Positions 38,027 to 48,121 of a stretch of 64,000 bases of DNA are shown here, piece by piece. The number at the start of each line of letters is the position of its first letter. The first letter of the stretch is position 1. Under the pieces are notes generated by a model. That model ran no database searches. It was given only the letters and a program-made list of their open reading frames with translations, and had not been told where the DNA came from. The DNA is from Streptomyces caelestis (lineage in GTDB: Bacteria; Actinomycetota; Actinomycetes; Streptomycetales; Streptomycetaceae): the NCBI RefSeq assembly GCF_001279005.1, contig NZ_LGCN01000265.1, positions 186,001 to 250,000 on the forward strand, in the 5' to 3' direction. The position numbers and the translations under genes are program-made.

Positions 38027-39183
38027 GCGTCGTGGAGGGAACCGACGGCGAACTGCTCGGCCGGGTCTTCCTCACCCGGGTCGTCGAACCCGGTGACGAG
38101 ACCGGCGGGCGCTGGGTGCGGGAGCTCGGCGTGGACGCCGTGGTGCGACGGCTGCGGGAACGGGGGGATCCGCTGCCGGGAGCGAGCGGTAAGCGGTGGG
38201 CCGGGCTGCTGGCCCGGGCGGAGCGGGCCGAACCGCGCAGTGACCTCGCCGCCGCGCGGGACGCCGGGGTGCGCTTCGTGGGCCCCGGAACCCCGCAATG
38301 GCCAGGGCAGCTCGACGACCTGGGCGACGCCCGGCCGCTCGGACTGTGGGTGCGCGGAGGAGCGGACCTGCGGATGTGGGCGCTGCGCTCGGTCGCCGTC
38401 GTCGGCGCCCGCGCCTGCACCGAGTACGGCGCGCACATGGCCGCCACCCTCTCCGCGGGCCTCGCCGAACGCGGCTGGGTCGTGGTCTCCGGCGGCGCCT
38501 ACGGGGTCGACGGAGCCGCCCACCGCGGCGCCCTCGGCGCGGGCGGCGCCACCATCGCCGTACTCGCCTGCGGAGTCGACCGGCCCTACCCGCGCGGCCA
38601 CACCGGGCTGATCGGCAGGATCGCGGAACAGGGACTCGTCGTCGGCGAGTTGCCGCCCGGCGACCATCCGACACCGAGCAGGTTCATCCTCCGCAACAGG
38701 GTGATCGCCGCGCTCACCCGGGGCACCGTCGTCGTCGAGGCCGCTCACCGCAGCGGCTCCCTGGTGACCGCCCGGGCGGCCCGGCGGCTGGGACGCCACA
38801 CGATGGGAGTACCGGGGCCGGCCACCAGTGGGCTCTCCGCCGGGGTGCACGAACTGCTGCGGCAGGACGCGGTGCTGGTCACCGACGCCGACGAGGTCGT
38901 CGAACTCGTCGGCGACATGGGCGAACTCGCACCGGAACGCCGGGGACCGGTGCTGCCCCGGGATCTGCTCGACCCGGCCGGACAGCAGGTCCTCGCCGCG
39001 CTGCCGGGACGCGGAACGGCCCGGCCGGAGGAGATCGCGCTCGCCGCGCAGACCACCCCGGACGACGCGATCGCAAGACTGTACGAACTGAGAGCACTTG
39101 GTTACGTCGAACGACACGACGACGGCTGGAAGTTGACGCGCCAGGCGATGATCCCGGTCCAGGACGTCCCCGAACCCCGCTGA
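38023..39183 (+). CDS. dprA: DNA processing protein DprA
   Basis: Loads RecA on single-stranded DNA during transformation and recombination. The 386-residue protein has the Rossmann-like core AVVGARACTEYG, VVSGGAYGVDGAAHRGAL, FILRNRVIAALTRGTVVVEA and the C-terminal winged-helix-like region DDAIARLYELRALGYVER. GTG 38023 overlaps the yifB stop (GTGTGA); a second GTG at 38032 is an alternative start. Confidence 0.94.
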   Translation: MSVVEGTDGELLGRVFLTRVVEPGDETGGRWVRELGVDAVVRRLRERGDPLPGASGKRWAGLLARAERAEPRSDLAAARDAGVRFVGPGTPQWPGQLDDLGDARPLGLWVRGGADLRMWALRSVAVVGARACTEYGAHMAATLSAGLAERGWVVVSGGAYGVDGAAHRGALGAGGATIAVLACGVDRPYPRGHTGLIGRIAEQGLVVGELPPGDHPTPSRFILRNRVIAALTRGTVVVEAAHRSGSLVTARAARRLGRHTMGVPGPATSGLSAGVHELLRQDAVLVTDADEVVELVGDMGELAPERRGPVLPRDLLDPAGQQVLAALPGRGTARPEEIALAAQTTPDDAIARLYELRALGYVERHDDGWKLTRQAMIPVQDVPEPR

Positions 39184-39477
39184 CGGAGCGTGTTCGGCCG
39201 TCCGGGGGAACCCCCGACAACCCTGGGAATCCAACCCAGTTGGGCTACCCCGTCCATTACTCAGAGCGACGATCATGCCCCGGCGGGACGGTATCCGGAA
39301 CGAATCTGCGCACGGTCCCACCTCGCCCCTTCGCACACCGCGACGCCTTAGTCACGCTACGCTCACGAGAGCCCCGACGCGGACAGGCGAGGACGGGCGA
39401 GGACCAGGCACCCAGACATCGGACGGACAGCGCACCCAGGCAGCACCAGTCCACGGCAGAACGGCACAAGGCGACGA
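39184..39477 (+). promoter_or_regulatory. whiG upstream region
   Basis: 294 bases without a gene. Short hairpins at 39204-39216 (CGGGGG-AA-CCCCCG) and 39231-39244 (CCAACCCAGTTGGG) may end dprA transcription. TACGCT at 39358-39363 is a possible -10 with no good -35. The whiG SD-like AAGGCG is close to its ATG. Confidence 0.45.
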
Positions 39478-40320
39478 ATGCCCCAGCACACCTCCGGGTC
39501 CGACCGGGCGGCGATCCCCCCAGCCGCCCGCGACGGTGGCAGCGTGCGGCCGCCCGCTCCCTCGACACTCGACGAGCTGTGGCGGTCGTACAAGGCGACG
39601 GGGGACGAACGGCTGCGGGAACAGCTGATCCTGCACTACTCGCCGCTGGTGAAATACGTGGCCGGCCGGGTCAGCGTGGGGCTGCCGCCCAATGTCGACC
39701 AGGCGGACTTCGTCTCCTCCGGGGTCTTCGGACTGATCGACGCGATCGAGAAGTTCGACGTCGACCGCGAGATCAAGTTCGAGACCTACGCGATCACCCG
39801 CATCCGGGGCGCGATGATCGACGAGCTGCGGGCGCTGGACTGGATCCCGCGCTCGGTACGGCAGAAGGCGCGCAACGTGGAGCGCGCCTACGCCACGCTG
39901 GAGGCACGGCTGCGGCGCACCCCCTCCGAGAGTGAGGTCGCCGGTGAGATGGGCATCGCCGTGGAGGAGCTGCACGCGGTTTTCAGCCAGTTGTCGCTCG
40001 CGAACGTCGTCGCCCTGGAGGAGTTGCTGCACGTCGGGGGAGAGGGCGGCGACCGGCTGAGCCTGATGGACACCCTGGAGGACACCGCCGCGGACAATCC
40101 GGTGGAGGTGGTCGAGGACCGGGAGCTGCGGAGGTTCCTGGCGCGGGCCATCAACACACTGCCGGAGCGGGAGAAGACGGTGGTCACCCTGTACTACTAC
40201 GAAGGGCTCACCCTCGCCGAGATCGGCAACGTGCTGGGCGTGACCGAGAGCCGGGTCAGCCAGATCCACACCAAGTCCGTGCTCCAGCTGCGCGCGAAGC
40301 TGGCGGGTTTCGGCCGCTGA
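39478..40320 (+). CDS. whiG: Sporulation sigma factor WhiG
   Basis: FliA-type sigma factor that commits aerial hyphae to sporulation by driving whiH and whiI. The 280-residue protein has region 2 ([20 protein letters not shown], then [19 protein letters not shown]), region 3 ([20 protein letters not shown]) and region 4 ([37 protein letters not shown]). The motility-type [12 protein letters not shown] after region 2.4 is diagnostic. Intact and full length. In S. coelicolor activity is held in check by the c-di-GMP-dependent anti-sigma RsiG, encoded elsewhere. Confidence 0.96.
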   Translation: MPQHTSGSDRAAIPPAARDGGSVRPPAPSTLDELWRSYKATGDERLREQLILHYSPLVKYVAGRVSVGLPPNVDQADFVSSGVFGLIDAIEKFDVDREIKFETYAITRIRGAMIDELRALDWIPRSVRQKARNVERAYATLEARLRRTPSESEVAGEMGIAVEELHAVFSQLSLANVVALEELLHVGGEGGDRLSLMDTLEDTAADNPVEVVEDRELRRFLARAINTLPEREKTVVTLYYYEGLTLAEIGNVLGVTESRVSQIHTKSVLQLRAKLAGFGR

Positions 40321-40378
40321 GCCCTCCCGGCGGAGAGCCGGCCGATCCCCTGGCCGTCGCGGGCGGGGCGTCCGTAAA

Positions 40379-40969
40379 GTGGACGACGTGCCAAGGATTC
40401 GAGCGGCCTCCGTGGCCGAGCACCGGTCGATGCAGCGAGCCGCCCTGCTGGACGCGGCACGCTCCCTGTTGTCCGAGGGCGGTACGGAGGCGTTGACCTT
40501 CCCGGCCCTCGCCGAGCGCACCGGCCTCGCGCGTTCGTCCGTGTACGAGTACTTCCGCTCGCGGGCCGCGGTGGTCGAGGAGCTGTGCGAGGTCGACTTC
40601 CCGGTCTGGGCGGCGGAGGTCGAGGCGGCGATGGCGGTCGCCGGCGGCGCCGGCGCCAAGATCGAGGCGTACGTCCGCAAGCAGCTGGAACTGGTCGGGG
40701 ACCGGCGGCACCGCGCCGTGGTCGCGATCTCCGCGAGCGAGCTCGACGCCGGCGCCCGGGAGAAGATCCGCGCGGCCCACGGCGGACTCGTCGCGATGGT
40801 CGTCGAGGCCCTGGCCGACCTGGGCCACGCCGAGCCCCGCCTCGCGGCGATGCTCCTCCAGGGCGTGGTCGACGCGGCCGTGCGCCGCATCGAGCTGGGC
40901 GCGGCGGAGCACCCGGACGCGATCACGGAAGCGGCGGTCGCGATGGCCCTGCGCGGCGTGCGGGGCTGA
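40379..40969 (+). CDS. TetR-family transcriptional regulator
   Basis: The 196-residue protein has an N-terminal TetR helix-turn-helix (LLDAARSLLSEGGTEALTFP, then RTGLARSSVYEYFRSRAAVV) and a helical ligand-binding half. GTG 40379 is the longest start; GTG 40388 is an alternative. It is 58 bases downstream of whiG and read in the same direction, so it may be partly cotranscribed; no obvious divergent target gene is adjacent. Confidence 0.88.
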   Translation: MDDVPRIRAASVAEHRSMQRAALLDAARSLLSEGGTEALTFPALAERTGLARSSVYEYFRSRAAVVEELCEVDFPVWAAEVEAAMAVAGGAGAKIEAYVRKQLELVGDRRHRAVVAISASELDAGAREKIRAAHGGLVAMVVEALADLGHAEPRLAAMLLQGVVDAAVRRIELGAAEHPDAITEAAVAMALRGVRG

Positions 40970-40989
40970 CGGGGCGCGTTCCCGGGCCC

Positions 40990-41616
40990 TCACCCCGGCA
41001 CCGGCACCCCCAGTACCGGCAGCAGTCTCGACGGCCCCCTGCGCAGGAGCCACGGGGGCAGCAGGGTGAGCGGATCCAGGTAGACGTCACCCCTCAGCAG
41101 GCCCCAGTGGACGCACGGGGCCGTGCAGTGGGAGCCCGTGGGGGCCAGCGTGCCGACCACCTGGCCCGCCGTCACCTCGTCGTCCTCGGTCACCGATGCG
41201 CGGACCGGTTCGTACGTGGTGCGCAACGGGGGTTCGCCCGTGCCGGTGAGCTCCACCGAGACGACGTCCTTCCCGGCCACCCGGCCCGCGAAGGAGACCC
41301 GGCCCGCCGCCACCGCCCGTACCGGCGTCCCCGGTGGAGCCGCCAGGTCCACGCCCCGGTGTCCGCGCCCGTACGCCGTCGCCGGCGGCTCCCAGCCGCG
41401 CAGCACCCGCGGTCGCACCCCCACCGGCCACACCTGCCCGACGGCCGGCGCCCCGGCCTCCTCGTCCGCCGGCGCCGCCGCCTTCGTCCATGCCGCCGAC
41501 AGGCCCGGCGGAGGCGGGGCCGACAGCGCCGCCAGGGTCAGGACCACCAGAAGGACCAGCCGCGCACACGCCCTCGTGAATGCACTCTTTCGCATGCCGC
41601 CGAGCCTTCCGGACAT
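40990..41616 (-). CDS. Secreted M23/LytM-like protein with altered active site
   Basis: The 208-residue protein (start ATG 41616; ATG 41595 possible) has a signal peptide (CARLVLLVVLTLAALSAPPP) and a LytM fold: GRGHRGVDLAAPPGTPVRAV holds the HxxxD zinc ligands, and CTAPCVHWGLLRGDVYLDP corresponds to the usual HxH region. In canonical M23 peptidases the latter reads HLH; here it is CVH, so the zinc-binding second His is kept and the catalytic first His is Cys. It may be a non-catalytic regulator or use a different mechanism. Divergent from rpsB, a conserved location. Confidence 0.8.
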   Translation of the reverse strand: MSGRLGGMRKSAFTRACARLVLLVVLTLAALSAPPPPGLSAAWTKAAAPADEEAGAPAVGQVWPVGVRPRVLRGWEPPATAYGRGHRGVDLAAPPGTPVRAVAAGRVSFAGRVAGKDVVSVELTGTGEPPLRTTYEPVRASVTEDDEVTAGQVVGTLAPTGSHCTAPCVHWGLLRGDVYLDPLTLLPPWLLRRGPSRLLPVLGVPVPG

Positions 41617-41877
41617 CCGTGATCTCCGCCCGGACCTGTGGGCCACCGGCCGTTTGTGGACAACGGCGTCACCCGGCGCCTCGCGGGTCCCGTACACTTC
41701 TGGTGGCGATCCGGGTCACCGGGTCGACTTCGCACGCCCCGACATCAGGACCGGTCACGGCCGCAGTCCTGAGGTCAGCGCCCCTCGGTCCTTCGTGGCA
41801 ACGGCGCGTCGCGGGCGTCAGGCGCGGGAGCCGTCCGGCACCCGCGGCACAACCGAGAAATTCAAGGAGATACGGCC
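41617..41877 (+). promoter_or_regulatory. rpsB promoter and long leader
   Basis: 261 bases between divergent genes. TACACT at 41693-41698 is a -10 candidate, which would give an rpsB leader of roughly 175 nt. The leader has several short self-complementary segments (GGGTCACC, GACCGGTC). Long structured leaders on rpsB often mediate S2 autoregulation, but no known motif is recognised here. Confidence 0.4.
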
Positions 41878-42795
41878 ATGGCCGTCGTCACGATGCGGGA
41901 GCTGCTGGAGAGCGGCGTCCACTTCGGTCACCAGACCCGTCGTTGGAACCCGAAGATGAAGCGCTTCATCTTCACGGAGCGCAACGGCATCTACATCATC
42001 GACCTGCTCCAGTCGCTGTCGTACATCGACCGCGCCTACGAGTTCGTCAAGGAGACCGTCGCCCACGGCGGCACGGTCATGTTCGTCGGCACGAAGAAGC
42101 AGGCGCAGGAGGCCATCGCCGAGCAGGCGTCCCGCGTCGGCATGCCCTATGTCAACCAGCGCTGGCTGGGCGGCATGCTCACCAACTTCTCGACCGTCTA
42201 CAAGCGTCTGCAGCGCCTCAAGGAGCTCGAGCAGATCGACTTCGAGGACGTGGCCGCCTCCGGCCTCACCAAGAAGGAGCTGCTGGTCCTCTCCCGCGAG
42301 AAGGCCAAGCTGGAGAAGACCCTCGGCGGTATCCGCGAGATGCAGAAGGTGCCCAGCGCCGTCTGGATCGTGGACACCAAGAAGGAGCACATCGCGGTCG
42401 GCGAGGCCCGGAAGCTCAACATCCCGGTCGTCGCCATCCTCGACACCAACTGCGACCCCGACGAGGTCGACTACAAGATCCCGGGCAACGACGACGCGAT
42501 CCGCTCCGTCACCCTGCTCACCCGTGTGATCGCCGACGCCGTCGCCGAGGGCCTGATGTCCCGCTCCGGTGTCGCCGAGGCCGGCAAGGGCGAGAAGGCC
42601 GCCGGCGAGCCGCTGGCCGAGTGGGAGCGCGACCTGCTCGCGGGCGAGAAGAAGGCCGACGAGGACAAGGCCGACGAGAACAAGGCCGAGGAGGCCGCTC
42701 CGGCCGCCGCCGAGCAGCCGGCCGAGGCCCCTGCCGCCGAGGCCCCCGCCGCCGAGGCCCCCGCTGCCGAGGCCGCCGAGGCCGAGCAGGCCTGA
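41878..42795 (+). CDS. rpsB: 30S ribosomal protein S2
   Basis: Begins [20 protein letters not shown] and contains the conserved [17 protein letters not shown] and [17 protein letters not shown]. At 305 residues it is about 50 longer than typical S2; the extra C-terminal part is a low-complexity charged and Ala/Glu/Pro repeat ([20 protein letters not shown]), as in other actinobacteria. AAGGAG lies nine bases before ATG 41878. tsf follows after a terminator-like hairpin. Confidence 0.97.
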   Translation: MAVVTMRELLESGVHFGHQTRRWNPKMKRFIFTERNGIYIIDLLQSLSYIDRAYEFVKETVAHGGTVMFVGTKKQAQEAIAEQASRVGMPYVNQRWLGGMLTNFSTVYKRLQRLKELEQIDFEDVAASGLTKKELLVLSREKAKLEKTLGGIREMQKVPSAVWIVDTKKEHIAVGEARKLNIPVVAILDTNCDPDEVDYKIPGNDDAIRSVTLLTRVIADAVAEGLMSRSGVAEAGKGEKAAGEPLAEWERDLLAGEKKADEDKADENKAEEAAPAAAEQPAEAPAAEAPAAEAPAAEAAEAEQA

Positions 42796-42815
42796 CCGCC
42801 CCGTCAGAGCCGATG

Positions 42816-42853
42816 ACGGCGGGAGCGGTGACATCCACCTCCGCTCCCGCCGT
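42816..42853 (+). terminator. Hairpin between rpsB and tsf
   Basis: ACGGCGGGAGCGG (42816-42828) and CCGCTCCCGCCGT (42841-42853), 13-bp perfect arms with a 12-base loop. Probably sets the rpsB:tsf ratio by partial termination. Confidence 0.7.
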
Positions 42854-42954
42854 TCACCCGTAGGTCGGCGGCGTGTCGGGCATCTGCCGTCGAGCAGGCC
42901 CCCCGACCCCGCGGATCTCCGAACCTCCAGACTTCGAGAAAGATTCAGAGACTC

Positions 42955-43791
42955 ATGGCGAACTACACCGCCGCCGACGTCAAGAAGCTCCGGGAGCTCA
43001 CCGGCGCCGGCATGATGGACTGCAAGAAGGCGCTGGACGAGGCCGAGGGCAACGTCGAGAAGGCCGTCGAGGCGCTCCGCATCAAGGGCCAGAAGGGCGT
43101 CGCCAAGCGTGAGGGCCGCTCCGCCGAGAACGGCGCCGTGGTCTCGATCATCGCCGACGACAACTCCTCCGGTGTCCTCGTCGAGCTGAAGTGCGAGACG
43201 GACTTCGTCGCCAAGGGCGACAAGTTCCAGTCCGTGGCCACCACCATCGCCGAGCACGTCGTCAAGACCTCCCCGGCCGACCTCGAGGCCCTGCTCGCCT
43301 CCGAGATCGAGGACGGCAAGACCGTCCAGGCGTTCGTGGACGAGGCCAACGCCACCCTGGGCGAGAAGATCGTCCTGGACCGCTTCGCCCAGTTCTCCGA
43401 CGGCTACGTGACGGCGTACATGCACCGCACGATGCCCGACCTGCCGCCGCAGATCGGTGTCCTCGTCGAGCTGGACAAGCCGAACGCCGAGATCGCCAAG
43501 GGCGTCGCCCAGCACATCGCCGCCTTCGCGCCGAAGTACCTCTCCAAGGAGGACGTGCCGGCCGAGGTCGTCGAGTCCGAGCGCCGCGTCGCCGAGGAGA
43601 CCACCCGCGCCGAGGGCAAGCCCGAGGCCGCCCTGCCGAAGATCGTCGAGGGTCGCCTCAACGGCTTCTTCAAGGACGCCACGCTGCTCGGCCAGCCCTA
43701 CGCGCTGGACAACAAGAAGTCCGTCCAGAAGGTCCTGGACGAGGCCGGTGTCACCCTGAAGCGCTTCACGCGCATCAAGGTCGGCATCTGA
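42955..43791 (+). CDS. tsf: Elongation factor Ts
   Basis: Guanine-nucleotide exchange factor for EF-Tu. The 278-residue protein starts [20 protein letters not shown], has the UBA-like N-terminal domain, the TDFV signature ([13 protein letters not shown]) and ends [16 protein letters not shown] 42955 is 101 bases after the preceding hairpin. A 191-base leader containing a short ORF and hairpins separates it from pyrH. Confidence 0.97.
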   Translation: MANYTAADVKKLRELTGAGMMDCKKALDEAEGNVEKAVEALRIKGQKGVAKREGRSAENGAVVSIIADDNSSGVLVELKCETDFVAKGDKFQSVATTIAEHVVKTSPADLEALLASEIEDGKTVQAFVDEANATLGEKIVLDRFAQFSDGYVTAYMHRTMPDLPPQIGVLVELDKPNAEIAKGVAQHIAAFAPKYLSKEDVPAEVVESERRVAEETTRAEGKPEAALPKIVEGRLNGFFKDATLLGQPYALDNKKSVQKVLDEAGVTLKRFTRIKVGI

Positions 43792-43845
43792 GTCCGTACC
43801 GCGACGGGCGTGCGACCCCGATAGGGTCGACAGCAGTCGTTCGGA

Positions 43846-43869
43846 CACGCGTCCACGCACGCACGCGTG
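43846..43869 (+). repeat. Upstream hairpin in the pyrH leader
   Basis: CACGCGT (43846-43852) and ACGCGTG (43863-43869) are complementary, with some extension outward (GGA/TCC with bulges). It precedes the larger leader hairpin and could compete or stack with it. Confidence 0.4.
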
Positions 43870-43895
43870 CCGGACGACAGCAGATCTGACGAGGA

Positions 43896-43941
43896 GGCCA
43901 TTGCCGCATGGGATGTGAACCACGCCCCACCGGCAATGGCC
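43896..43941 (+). promoter_or_regulatory. Attenuator-like hairpin in the pyrH leader
   Basis: GGCCATTGCCG (43896-43906) and CGGCAATGGCC (43931-43941) are perfect 11-bp arms around a 24-base loop; the 3' arm is followed by TTCTTCG. The 5' arm overlaps the SD region GAGGAGG and the loop contains the ATG of an 18-codon ORF, so translation and folding are mutually exclusive. Confidence 0.7.
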
Positions 43942-43964
43942 TTCTTCGTATGTGCAACACGTGA
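43908..43964 (+). CDS. Putative 18-residue leader peptide upstream of pyrH
   Basis: ATG 43908 is preceded by GAGGAGG with ten bases between, and the frame encodes MGCEPRPTGNGLLRMCNT before TGA at 43962. The stop is 19 bases before the pyrH ATG. The 3' arm of the leader hairpin lies within the ORF, so ribosomes translating it would open the stem. No run of one regulatory codon is evident. Expression is inferred, not shown. Confidence 0.45.
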   Translation: MGCEPRPTGNGLLRMCNT

Positions 43965-44741
<777 letters not shown>

Positions 44742-44862
44742 CCGGGGGATGGACAATGTCCTGCCGGTCGGGAACCGTGCAGGAAGAAGACGCGACGCAG
44801 CCGGCCGCCGCCCCCGACGAGGAACCGCGGCCGGGCCTACTCAAGACACGCAGGAGCAAGTG

Positions 44863-45420
44863 GTGATCGAAGAGACCCTCCTCGAGGCCGAGGAGAAGAT
44901 GGAGAAGGCCGTCGTGGTCGCCAAGGAGGACTTCGCCGCGATCCGCACCGGCCGTGCGCACCCGGCGATGTTCAACAAGATCGTGGCCGACTACTACGGC
45001 GCGCTGACGCCGATCAACCAGCTGGCCTCGTTCTCCGTGCCCGAGCCGCGCATGGCCGTGGTGACGCCGTTCGACAAGAGCGCGCTGCGCAACATCGAGC
45101 AGGCGATCCGCGACTCCGACCTGGGCGTCAACCCGAGCAACGACGGCAACATCATCCGTGTGGTGTTCCCCGAGCTCACCGAGGAGCGCCGCCGTGACTA
45201 CATCAAGGTCGCCAAGACCAAGGGTGAGGACGCGAAGGTCTCCATCCGCTCCGTGCGCCGCAAGGCCAAGGACGCCATCGACAAGATGATCAAGGACGGC
45301 GAGGTCGGCGAGGACGAGGGCCGCCGTGCGGAGAAGGAGCTCGACGACACCACCGCGAAGTACGTCGCCCAGGTGGACGAACTCCTGAAGCACAAGGAAG
45401 CGGAGCTGCTCGAGGTCTGA
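44863..45420 (+). CDS. frr: Ribosome recycling factor
   Basis: Splits post-termination ribosomes with EF-G. Starting at GTG 44863 gives the standard 185-residue length, beginning [20 protein letters not shown] and containing [19 protein letters not shown] and the PPLTEERR-like [27 protein letters not shown] lies just upstream. The adjacent GTG at 44860 would add one residue. The cdsA start overlaps its stop by one base (TGATG). Confidence 0.96.
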   Translation: MIEETLLEAEEKMEKAVVVAKEDFAAIRTGRAHPAMFNKIVADYYGALTPINQLASFSVPEPRMAVVTPFDKSALRNIEQAIRDSDLGVNPSNDGNIIRVVFPELTEERRRDYIKVAKTKGEDAKVSIRSVRRKAKDAIDKMIKDGEVGEDEGRRAEKELDDTTAKYVAQVDELLKHKEAELLEV

Positions 45421-46544
45421 TGAACGACTCTTCCTGGGGGACGCCGCAGACCGGGTACTGGGGGCCGTCCGACCACGGGCAGGACTGGGGGGCCGCTCCG
45501 GCGGGTCCCGCGTACGATGCGCACAACGCGCAGCACACGCGTCCCATGCCCATCGTGCCCGACGTACCCGAACACGGCGGAGACCAGGATGCGGACCGAG
45601 GGGCCGCTCGGCTGAGCGGCCCCCTGTTCCGAGACGAGCCGACGCGGGCCCGACCCCTTCCGGGGGAGGTGCCGCAGAATCCGGAGCCCATGTCCGACGC
45701 CCCGCAGCCGGCGCCCGCACCGCAGAAGAAGAGCGCGGGGCGGGATCTCGGTGCCGCGATAGGCGTCGGCGTCGGACTCGGCGTGGTGATCGTCGCGTCG
45801 CTGTTCGTCGTCAAGGCGGTCTTCGTCGGCGTGGTCGCCGTCGCCGTGGTGGTGGGCCTGTGGGAGCTGACGTCGCGGCTGCGGGAGCGCAAGGGCATCA
45901 AGGCGCCCCTGGTGCCGCTCGCGCTGGGCGGTGCGGCCATGGTCGCCGCCGGATACGCCCGGGGGGCCGAGGGCGCGTGGGTCGCCATGGCGCTCACCAC
46001 GCTGGCGGTGCTGGTCTGGCGTATGACGGCGCCGCCCGAGGGCTACCTCAAGGACGTCACGGCGGGTGTCTTCGCGGCGTTCTACGTGCCGTTCCTGGCG
46101 ACCTTCGTCGCCATGATGCTCACCGCCGACGACGGTCCGTGGCGCGTCCTGACCTTCCTGCTGCTGACGGTCGTCAGCGACACCGGCGCGTACGCCGTCG
46201 GCTGGCGCTTCGGCAGGACCAAGCTCGCCCCGCGCATCAGCCCCGGCAAGACCCGCGAGGGCCTGCTGGGCGCGGTGGCCTTCGCGATGGCCGCCGGCGC
46301 GCTGTGCATGCAGTTCCTGATCGACGACGGCATCTGGTGGCAGGGCCTGCTCCTGGGTCTCGCGGTCGCGGCCAGCGCCACGCTGGGCGACCTCGGCGAG
46401 TCCATGATCAAACGCGATCTGGGCATCAAGGACATGGGCACGCTGCTCCCCGGTCACGGCGGCATCATGGACCGCCTGGACTCCCTGCTGCCGACGGCAC
46501 CGGTGGTGTGGCTGCTCCTCGTACTCTTCGTCGGATCGGGCTGA
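45420..46544 (+). CDS. cdsA: Phosphatidate cytidylyltransferase (CDP-diglyceride synthase)
   Basis: Makes CDP-diacylglycerol from CTP and phosphatidic acid, the branch point of phospholipid synthesis. The 374-residue protein has about 110 hydrophilic Pro/Gly/Asp-rich N-terminal residues, then eight or so membrane helices, and the family signature SMIKRDLGIKDMGTLLPGHG followed by GIMDRLDS. The long soluble N terminus is not part of the enzymatic fold and is typical of streptomycete CdsA. Translationally coupled to frr. Confidence 0.94.
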   Translation: MNDSSWGTPQTGYWGPSDHGQDWGAAPAGPAYDAHNAQHTRPMPIVPDVPEHGGDQDADRGAARLSGPLFRDEPTRARPLPGEVPQNPEPMSDAPQPAPAPQKKSAGRDLGAAIGVGVGLGVVIVASLFVVKAVFVGVVAVAVVVGLWELTSRLRERKGIKAPLVPLALGGAAMVAAGYARGAEGAWVAMALTTLAVLVWRMTAPPEGYLKDVTAGVFAAFYVPFLATFVAMMLTADDGPWRVLTFLLLTVVSDTGAYAVGWRFGRTKLAPRISPGKTREGLLGAVAFAMAAGALCMQFLIDDGIWWQGLLLGLAVAASATLGDLGESMIKRDLGIKDMGTLLPGHGGIMDRLDSLLPTAPVVWLLLVLFVGSG

Positions 46545-46560
46545 TCCGGTCCCGCGGCCG

Positions 46561-47901
46561 TCACGGCTGTCGTCGCGAGGTTCCGGAAGGGGCCCGCCCA
46601 TCGGGGTGGGCCCCTTCCGCCGTTCCCGTCCCGACCCGCACACCGGACACACCCCGGCGTGCGGAGACCGGTCGGCCGAGCCGGGGGCGTGCTCCGTCAC
46701 CGGCTCGGTGGGCCTCCGGCGGGGTGCGCGGTGCGCGGCGGCCGTCCGCCGCCGTGTGGCCGGCCGGGGTGGGGACGGGGGAGCGGCGCAGCGCCACCAT
46801 GGCGACGTCGTCCACGAGGCGGGAACTCGCGTACCGCCGCAGGTCGGCGTGGACAGCGGCCAGCAGGGCGTCCGGCTCCCGGTCCGTCCAGCGCCGTGCC
46901 CGCTCGGCGAGCGGATAGAAGGCGCCCGACGCGTCGCGGGCCTCGGTCACCCCGTCGGTGTGCAGCAGCAGTGTGGCCCCGGGCGGGATGTCGGCGGTGT
47001 CCACGACGGGCTCGTCGGCGCTCAGGTCCCCCAGACCCAACGGAGGGGCCGGAACGGACGGCTCGAGGGCGGTGACGACGCCTTCGTGCAACAGCAGGGG
47101 TGCCGGATGTCCCAGGTTCACCATGCGCACGCCGCCGTCATCGGACAGGTCGACCAGCAGACCGGTGACGAACGACTCGGCCGTGGGGCCCCCGGCCGGA
47201 CGGACGCCCGGATCCTTCACGACGCACTGCTCCTGGACCTCCTCGCGGAACGCCGCCTCGATCTCGGCGACCGTCTCGCCGAGGGAAAGGCCGTGCCGTG
47301 CCGATCGCCGGAAACTGGTCAGCACACAGCTGACCATCTCCAGCGAGGCCAGCCCCTTGCCCTGGACGTCCCCGATCAGCACCCGTGTGCCGGGCCCGCA
47401 CCGGGCGATGCCGTAGAGGTCGCCCCCCACGGCGGCCTCCTCGTCCGCCGCCAGGTACAGCGAAGCCACGTCGAAGGGGCCGGTTCGGCGCGGCAGTGGG
47501 TGCAGCAGTACCCGTTGGGTGACCTCGGCCACCCAACGGGAGGCGGCCAGCCGGTGCTCCCCGCGCACCCGCACCGCACTGGCCGCCACGGAAGCCACGC
47601 TGATCAGCAGAATGGTGCCCATCTGGACCGGGAAGTTGCTGCTGTCCAACTGCAGGTTCAGCGCGGCGGCCAGCACCGCGCACGGCACGGTCACGGCGAG
47701 GACCACGAGGACGCAGAGGGGGGTGCAGAAGATCGCGGCGAAGGTCGGGCCCGCCACCATCAGCGGCCCCAGACGCACGTCCGGTGACGTGAGCGCGTCG
47801 ACCCCCAGCAGGACGACCGGGAGGAGACAGAAGAGCAGGACGCGGACCAGGGGCCGCCGCCAGACGTCGAGGACGGTCGTTCCGCCGGCGTCGGCTCGCA
47901 C
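46561..47901 (-). CDS. Membrane-bound SpoIIE/PP2C-type serine phosphatase
   Basis: The 446-residue protein has an N-terminal membrane region of about four helices ([40 protein letters not shown]) and a SpoIIE phosphatase domain: [62 protein letters not shown] and [10 protein letters not shown]. The metal-binding aspartates (GGD, GDVQGKG, DGVTE, DDVA) are present. Such phosphatases act on anti-anti-sigma factors in streptomycetes; the partner is unknown. GTG 47901 follows GGAGG; a TTG at 47928 is possible. The low-complexity C-terminal tail runs through a terminator hairpin. Confidence 0.88.
   Translation of the reverse strand: MRADAGGTTVLDVWRRPLVRVLLFCLLPVVLLGVDALTSPDVRLGPLMVAGPTFAAIFCTPLCVLVVLAVTVPCAVLAAALNLQLDSSNFPVQMGTILLISVASVAASAVRVRGEHRLAASRWVAEVTQRVLLHPLPRRTGPFDVASLYLAADEEAAVGGDLYGIARCGPGTRVLIGDVQGKGLASLEMVSCVLTSFRRSARHGLSLGETVAEIEAAFREEVQEQCVVKDPGVRPAGGPTAESFVTGLLVDLSDDGGVRMVNLGHPAPLLLHEGVVTALEPSVPAPPLGLGDLSADEPVVDTADIPPGATLLLHTDGVTEARDASGAFYPLAERARRWTDREPDALLAAVHADLRRYASSRLVDDVAMVALRRSPVPTPAGHTAADGRRAPRTPPEAHRAGDGARPRLGRPVSARRGVSGVRVGTGTAEGAHPDGRAPSGTSRRQP
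46584..46619. terminator. Bidirectional terminator between cdsA and the phosphatase gene
   Basis: A 16-bp stem (arms 46584-46599 and 46604-46619, one G-T pair) with an ATCG loop. It lies 39 bases after the cdsA stop and inside the last codons of the convergent phosphatase gene. Confidence 0.75.
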
Positions 47902-48121
47902 CGCGACCACCTCCGGTTGTGGGGACAAACGCTCCTCACCCGCTCACTCCAGGAAACGAAGCAAGCCCCGCGTCCGCCTAGGGCCCTTGGTCCCTTTTCG
48001 GGGCTTACATCCTATTGCTGGACATTCGTACTGTGCGCGGGCGGCGGATGCGCGGGCGGCCGCGGAACCCGCTCCGGCGCGGAGTCCGGTCACCGCGGGC
48101 ATCTGCGACACTGGTACAGCC

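Noticed and set aside
42690..42795. DNA satellite of GAGGCCCCCGCCGCC units
   Set aside because: In frame with rpsB and encoding the Ala/Glu/Pro tail; a coding low-complexity repeat, not an independent element.
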